Source of the DNA: Nelumbo lutea
Taxonomy: Eukaryota; Streptophyta; Magnoliopsida; Proteales; Nelumbonaceae
Direction: 5' to 3'
Assembly: GCA_022828595.1 (NCBI GenBank)
Contig: JAKGHH010000002.1
Coordinates: 73,814,383-73,878,382 of the forward strand
DNA: 64,000 nt
Both the position numbers and the translations under genes were made by a program. Below are positions 58,244 to 64,000 of the stretch, one piece after another; position 1 is the stretch's first letter, and every line of letters begins with the position of its first letter. A model generated the notes under the pieces. The model saw only the letters and a list, made by a program, of their open reading frames with translations. It searched no databases and was not told the DNA's origin.

Positions 58244-60300
58244 TTATCGGGAATCTATCCTTAAGGGGGGTATTCCCAAGCCAAAGGTCCTCCAAAACAA
58301 AATTTTATTACCTGAGCACACATCAAATCTGATGAAAGGCTGAAAGGAAGACAAGACTCCAGCAATTGCTTTCCAAGGGGAGAAATGAGAAGCCCTAGGG
58401 TCGATGCTAGCATCCCATCCATTAGCTGCCATCCCATGAATACTTTCCACCACCAAGTCCCACAAACTGTCCTGCTCCAAAGGAAATCTTCACAACCACT
58501 TACCTAACAAAGCTACATTTCTTAATCTAATATTGCCAATGCCTAGACCCCCCCCCGGTTCCTTTTTCCTAGAAACTACTTCCCACTTAACTAAATGATC
58601 CTTCGAGTCACCCGATTCCCGCAGAAAATCTCTCATGAGTTTTTCTAACTTATTGGCAACCTTGGCAGGAAGCTTAAAGGTAGACAGAAAATACACCGAA
58701 AGGTTGGCCAGAGTGGACTTGATTAAAGTGATTCTACCCCCTAGTGAGATGTAATTTCTCTTCCACCCAGCTAGCTTCTTAGTGAATCTTTCTAAAACAG
58801 GGTACCAAAAGTTTTCTATTCTAGGATTTCCCCCAAGGGCAGACCTAAATATACCATAGGCCAACCACTTACCTCACAACCTAAAGCCCTAGCCACCAAC
58901 TGCACTTCATCATCCCGTAAATTCATCCGTGCTACACAACTCTTGTTCCAACTGATTTTCAAACTGGAGACTCTCTCAAAATGCATCACCACCAATCTCA
59001 AATTATCCATCTCCTCAATTTCCCCTTTACAAAAGAGAATGATATCATCCGCAAATTGTAAGTAAGTGACAATCACTTGGTGCCTCCCAACTCTCCATCC
59101 TTTCAGTAGATTTCTTAAACCAGCCCTAGAAATCAAGACACTTGGGACATCCACTACTAAGGTGAAAAGGAAAGGTGACAAAGGGTCTCCTTGTCTAGGG
59201 CCCCTCTTTACAGGAAAGAAGTTCCTAGCTACTCCATTCGCTAAGATTGAGAAATGACAAGAGGTAATATAACCCTTCATCCACTTACACCATCTCTCCC
59301 CAAAGCCTCTATTCTTCAACACTTCTAGCAAGAACTCCCAACACGCCAAATCATAAGCCTTTTTTAAGTCAAGTTTACAGATCAGACCCTTTTCTCCTTT
59401 TCTTTTTTTGTAATCCACACATTCATTGGCTATTAAAATCTGATCAATAATTTGTCTGCCTTTCACAAAGGCCCCTTGATTCGGTGAGATTAAGGATGGA
59501 AGGACTTTCTTGAGTCTTAGTGCTAGAACTTTAGAAATGATCTTATACAGTCTCCCAATTAGACTTATCGGTCTAAAGTCCTTGGGCTGAACTGCAGGCA
59601 CCTTCTTAGGGATCAAAGCTATGAAAGTAGCATTTGCACCCGCATTTAATTTTCCTCTATCAAAGAATTCCAAGAAGACCTCCACTAGGTCATCACCTAA
59701 GATGTCCCAACAGTCTTGATAAAAGCCATAGTGAATCCATCCAGGCCCGGGGCTTTTGATCTTTCCATTGAGAAAACTGCCTCCTTTATTTCTTGAACTT
59801 CAAATGGTCTTTCCAGGGGTTCCAACAATTCCCTTTCTCCAACATGCCACTTAAAGTCGGTTAGTCTCTCTTATTTTACTGGGGCTGTCATAAATGGATT
59901 TAAAATGCTCCACAAAAGCTTTTGCAATCTCTTCCTCTCTTGTCAGCATTGCCCCATTCCATTCCAAACTTTCCACTATGTTCTTCCTCCTTCCACTTGC
60001 CAAGCTATCAAAAAAACTTGTCTTATCATCCCCTTCCTTCAACCGCTTGCATCTTGATTTTCGTCTCAAACTTATCTCTTCTTTTCTGAGAATTTCCCCC
60101 AACTCTTGTTTCAACTTCCATCTCTCTTCCCTTTCTTCACGCCTCAATCCTCTCTCTACCTCAGCAACATCAAGTTCTTGAATCCTTTTACTAATAGCCT
60201 CCTTTCTGTCTTCAATTCTACCAAACTCTTCTTTGTTCCAAGCTTTGATCCTAGCTTTTAGCCTTTGTAGCTTCTTATAAAATCAATATCCCTTCCATCT
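58244..60300 (-). pseudogene. LINE reverse transcriptase
   Basis: A 289-codon open frame (58816-59685) includes ALIPKKVPAVQPKDFRPISL, GAFVKGRQIIDQILIANECV, LICKLDLKKAYDLACWEFLL, RQGDPLSPFLFTLVVDVPSV and TYLQFADDIILFCKG (FADD). It is followed by ITLIKSTLANLSVYFLSTFK (58490-58864) and preceded by KSRCKRLKEGDDKTSFFDSL (59851-60147). Confidence 0.9.
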
Positions 60301-61106
60301 AAACTCCACCTGATCCTCTCCCCACCATTCTTTCACTTTATTTTGAAAGTTTAGATGTAACAGCCACATGTTTTCAAATCTGAAGGGGCAGGTCCTCCTC
60401 CTAGTCTTTCTTGAGATAGTCTAACTGGACAATGATCCAGCATAGGTCTAGGTAGTGCCCTCATCACCAAACCACCCCATACTTCCTCCCAATTTGAAGA
60501 GAATAAATATTTGTCTAGTTTACAACAAAGTGGTTCTTCCTAAAAATTAGACCATGTAAAATCAGCTTGCACCAACGGTAGCTCCCTCAATTCAAAAGAA
60601 TCCACAAAACAGTTGAAGTTCCTCATACTAGAGGTGATCCTATTGTTGGGGTTATCTGTTTCAGTTATAAACCTGATGACATTAAAATCCCCTCCCAAGC
60701 ACCGGACCCTCCCACAATACCCTTATAGCTACTAATTCCTCCCAAAACTCCTCCCTTTCTCTATACGAATTTGGCCCATAAACATCTATTAAAGTCCATT
60801 CAAATCCGTCAATTCTTCTTTTGAATTTCATTGTAACCGTATAATCACCAATTAACTCTTCTGTACAATCCAAATCCTCATTTTTCCAAATTGTCAGAAT
60901 ACCCCCTGAGGCCCCCCAAGATTGTGCAAAAGCCTAACTCAGTCCTCTAGCCGACCAAATACTTCTCACCCATCTCCTATCCACCTCTGATAATTTTGAT
61001 TCCTAAATCAACACAATATCTAACTTTTCTTTTCTGAGCATTTCCTTTATCACTCTTCTCTTCTTGGAACTCCCCAATCCCCTTACATTTCAACTAATAA
61101 TCTTCA
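60300..61106 (-). pseudogene. LINE endonuclease
   Basis: It starts MKIIS at 61106, then a stop replaces the Trp of SWNVRGLGSSKKR; RRVIKEMLRKEKLDIVLI and WGASGGILTIWKNEDLDCTE, then FEWTLIDVYGPNSYREREEF and a frame change before GGDFN-like LGRGF. The C-terminal part near 60420-60540 has the DHCP version of SDHxP. Confidence 0.82.
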
Positions 61107-61114
61107 TTGAGAAC

Positions 61115-62090
61115 CTAATTTATCAGCAACCCTAGAAACCACCTTTTGCTAACCTGACTACCTTCTTTTTCTCCCAGAACACCCCTTGTCATAGTCCACT
61201 TCGCACCTCGATCTCTCCACTTCACTCGATTTCTTCTTCCTCCTTTTAGGTGTCCCTTCTTCAAGCTTTTTCTTCGAATTATCTTGTTCTTCCGCTCTTT
61301 TCTTTTTTTTTTTACTTCTCTTCCCATTTCTTCTCTTTGTTGTTTTTTTGCCCATTTTTACCCTTTTTCCCTCCCTTCCCCTTACCTAGGAACCAGGAAC
61401 CGGAGTGTCACCCTCTTGTTCCTTTTAAAAATCTCCCCTAACTCCTCTACCAAGAGTCTAATGGTCTGCAAAATTAATCCCCAAATCCTTTCCCCTTCAT
61501 CCATAGAATCATTCAGAGCCTCCACATCCTCTAACACCTTTGTTACTTCAAATGAATCACTAGGACAGTCAACTAGTGGAAGAATGTCACTAGGATAGGT
61601 AGCTTTTGGATGAGTGTTAGCTTCACCTGCGAGCTGAGATAAAATAACAACTGGGGAAGTGGCAGATTAGTATCAAAAACTTGAGCAATACAAGAATCAG
61701 GACAAAAACTAGAAACAACAAAACCTGACACGTCACCAATTCTGCCTAGGTTCAGAGGGAGTTTGTTGGGAGAAGTCTCCTCAGGATCAGCCTGTGTTGC
61801 ACTAACAAGGGAGAAGGGATTGCCTGTTTCTTTGCCATTTGACTGAGGAGAGAACATACCCGAATTGTTGACTCCTTGACCTTGGCCAAGACATTCACCT
61901 CCCTCAAGGTACCGCCTCCCATTCCCAAGTTCTTCGACAACTCCAAGGAGTTCGCAAGCATAGGGGTAAAATCTTCTCCAAACAAAAGTGTTGTTCCAAG
62001 GTCTACACCCGCTATAGATGAGCTTTTCGAGTACCTGCTTCTCACACTTTCTATGCTATAACCTTTGAAGAGAAGCTCATCATCTTCCTT
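61115..62090 (-). pseudogene. LINE ORF1
   Basis: RSRYSKSSSIAGVDLGTTLL, FTPMLANSLELSKNLGMGGG and, after stops, FEVTKVLEDVEALNDSMDEG, ending in a Lys/Arg-rich tail (KRSKKKKKRAEEQDNSKKKL) that overlaps the ORF2 start. The position directly before the endonuclease defines it; the sequence is poorly conserved. Frame EDDELLFKGYSIES runs up to the copia LTR. Confidence 0.65.
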
Positions 62091-62099
62091 TTCTTCTTC

Positions 62100-62418
62100 A
62101 CAGTAGTAGAAATCACTAATTGCATATTTAGTCGAGTTTCTTGTGAAAGGAAAGAGGGGGAAGATGAAGATTTCGGTAGTAGAGAAGAAAGGACAAGAAG
62201 AAAAGAGTAGGAAGTCAACCAGGATTGTAAATTAACCCAAGCCGCCTACCTCTCATTATATTTATACTTAACTTAAAGGATGAGATATTACAAAGATGCC
62301 CTTAGTAGGGCGGCTACTAATATACCTGAACAGACGCAACTTAAAAAAACATAAACTAATGGGCCTAAAGCCCAACAACTTCCTAACTAAATAAAAAACA
62401 AACCGGACAAACTCAACA
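62100..62418 (-). repeat. 3' LTR of the right-edge copia
   Basis: TGTTGAGTTTGTCCGG start; TATA box AAGTATAAATATAATG near 62255-62270; C/T-rich leader below. The lower end is not exact because the other LTR is not visible. Confidence 0.75.
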
Positions 62419-62469
62419 CTCCCCCTCAAGTTGGGAGTAAATGTCACACATTCCCAACTTGCGTAGATC

Positions 62470-63425
62470 ATGCTCCAGCTTGTTCTTTGCAACACCTTTT
62501 GTGAAAACATCGGTGAGTTGCAGATCAGAAGCAATGTATGGAAGACAAACTTCTCCAGAAGTTACCCTTTCTCTGATAAAATGTTATCCACTTCAATGTG
62601 CTTAGTTTGGTCATGCTGGACTGGGTTATGGGCAATGTTAATTGTTGCCTGGTTATCACAGTATAGCATCATAGGTTCTTCTGCCTATACACCAATTTCT
62701 TCTAACAGGGAACGGATCCAGAGAAGTTCTGAAACTCCATATGCCATGGCCCTATATTCGGCTTCAGCACTTGATCTTGCCACCACTTTTTATTTCTTAC
62801 TCTTCCATGAGACAAAGTTACCCCCAACAAGGGTGCACACTCCTGAAGTTGATCTCCTGTCATCAAGGCATCCTACCCAATCTGCATCTGTATAAGCCTC
62901 TAGTTTCAACTGTCCATGATCAGTAAACAATATGCCTCTGCCTGGGTGTCCCTTCAGATAAACAAGAATCATGTCAACTGCCTCCCAATGTTGGACTCAT
63001 GGAGCATGCATGTATTGACTTACTACACTTACTGCATAGGAAATGTCTGGTCTTGTCATACACAAGTATAGCAGCTGACCCACAAGTCTCTGATATCTCC
63101 CAATGTCCTTTACTAGTTCACCTTCTAATGCATTGATTTTATGGTTATGATCAATAAGGGTGCTGATTGCCTTTGTTCCAAGCTTCCCTGTCTCTTGAAG
63201 AAGATCCAAGACATACTTCCTTTGAGAAATAAAAATTCCATGTTTTGATCTTGCAACTTCAATGCCTAAGAAGTATCTCAGTTCTCCAAAATCCTTAATT
63301 TCAAACTCTTTATGTAGGTTCCTTTTCAGACCATCAATCTCACTCAGATCATTCCCGGTGACAACAATATCATCCACATAAACAATTAGGACTGACACCA
63401 AAGATCCCCTTAACTTCACAAACAA
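62470..63425 (-). pseudogene. copia RNase H and RT C-terminal part
   Basis: LIVYVDDIVVTGND (YVDD), FGELRYFLGIEVARSKHGIF and RLVGQLLYLCMTRPDISYAV (62997-63425); then LEAYTDADWVGCLDDRRSTS and, in another frame, [20 protein letters not shown] and HIEVD-like motifs to 62530. Frames change near 62990, 62800 and 62580. Confidence 0.88.
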
Positions 63426-63443
63426 GGTGTAATCGGATTAAGT

Positions 63444-64000
63444 CTAAGTGTAGACAAAACCAATCAAGGCCTTTCTGAATCTGTCAAACCATGCTCTGGG
63501 AGATTGTTTCAAGCCATAAAGTGACTTCTTAAGCCTGCATAACTTTCGCTTTTTAGTATCATTGTAAAAGCCAGCAGGAAGATCCATATACATTTCTTCT
63601 TGCATATCCCCGTTTAGGAAAGCATTCTTCACATCAAGTTGAAACAAGGGCCAAGAGTATGAGGCAGCAAGAGAAAGAAGTATCCGAACATAGGTCATCT
63701 TTGCAACTGGTGCAAAGGTCTCTAAGTAATCAATGCCATAGGTCTGTGTGTACCCTTTTGCAACAAGTCTTGCCTTGTACCTTTCTATACTTCCATTTGC
63801 CTTATATTTTACTGTGTAAACCCATCTGCATCCAACTGTCTCCTTGCCTTCTAGTATATCCACAATGTCCCATGTCCGATTCTTAATCAAAGCTGCCATC
63901 TCTTCCTGCATAGTTGTCTTCCACTCAGGTTTGGAGAGAGCCTCACTAACACCCTTGGGTATAGACACTGAATCAAGGGAGGAAAGAGAAGCACCCCCTC
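63444..64000 (-). pseudogene. copia reverse transcriptase N-terminal part
   Basis: PEWKTTMQEEMAALIKNRTW, VGCRWVYTVKYKANGSIERY, FQLDVKNAFLNGDMQEEMYM and LYGLKQSPRAWFDRFRKALI. The break to the next frame at 63440 is a short indel. Confidence 0.9.

Larger units (their letters stand above)
56950..62090 (-). mobile_element. L1-type LINE with ORF1 and ORF2, decayed
   Basis: The 3' A-tail is the T-run at 56958-56966. ORF2 runs 61106 to about 57060 and ORF1 lies above it to about 62090, where a copia element is inserted. It is the most complete LINE by domain content, with endonuclease, RT, zf-RVT and RNase H, but it has many stops. Its 5' end lies beyond the copia, outside the window. Confidence 0.85.
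62100..64000 (-). mobile_element. Ty1/copia element, minus strand, running off the window
   Basis: The 3' LTR begins TGTTGAGTTTGTCCGG at 62418 and ends near 62100; the polypurine tract GAGGGGGAG lies just above it. RNase H and RT follow. The 5' part is beyond 64000. It is inserted in a LINE ORF1. Confidence 0.88.

Overview
The window is nuclear DNA of a flowering plant. It is AT-rich and intron-bearing, and most of it is transposable-element sequence: Ty1/copia and Ty3-type retrotransposons, L1-type LINEs carrying the plant-specific C-terminal RNase H, a SINE fragment, and many short inverted-repeat DNA elements (MITEs). There is no bacterial or organellar operon structure. The species cannot be named from the sequence; very long introns packed with LINEs and copia elements are common in several woody and early-diverging angiosperms.

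The one conserved host gene I recognise runs on the minus strand through almost the whole window. It encodes a rhomboid-like membrane protein with a C-terminal UBA domain (RBL15 type). Ten coding exons can be placed with GT/AG boundaries and consistent phases: rhomboid exons at 56209-56512, 55921-55953, 55727-55818 and 55526-55599; linker exons at 29852-29946, 29709-29778, 17614-17780 and 10612-10642; UBA exons at 10453-10509 and 10032-10106. The first exon (N-terminus) lies beyond 64000. Four introns are giant: more than 7.4 kb (56513 to the window end), 25.6 kb (29947-55525), 11.9 kb (17781-29708) and 7.0 kb (10643-17613). The other introns are 73-346 bp.

Layout. 1-9900 lies 3' of the gene and holds MITEs (71-360, 572-729, 2054-2333, 2743-2881, 3296-3592, 7400-7613, nested 8231-8434) and a deleted copia element that interrupts a Tourist-like MITE (3902-6392). 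10643-17613: a Mutator-like non-autonomous element containing a deleted Ty3-type element and a hAT-like MITE, then a 1.9-kb solo LTR. 17781-29708: several 3' LINE fragments and a complete 4.9-kb copia element (22961-27878). 29947-55525: two opposed LINE pieces, a 5.5-kb copia element (33040-38501), a Mutator-like MITE, a truncated LTR, a decayed gene for a plant-mobile-domain/DUF1985-like protein, a LINE carrying a SINE, and a near-intact LINE (50479-54509) with a 17-bp target-site duplication inserted in an older LINE. 56513-64000: a decayed LINE with ORF1 and ORF2 interrupted by a copia element that runs off the window.

Many insertions could be dated relative to each other because their target-site duplications are still readable. 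The intact splice phases of the rhomboid-UBA gene suggest it is still expressed despite about 46 kb of accumulated insertions. No tRNA, rRNA, CRISPR array or other functional RNA gene was seen.
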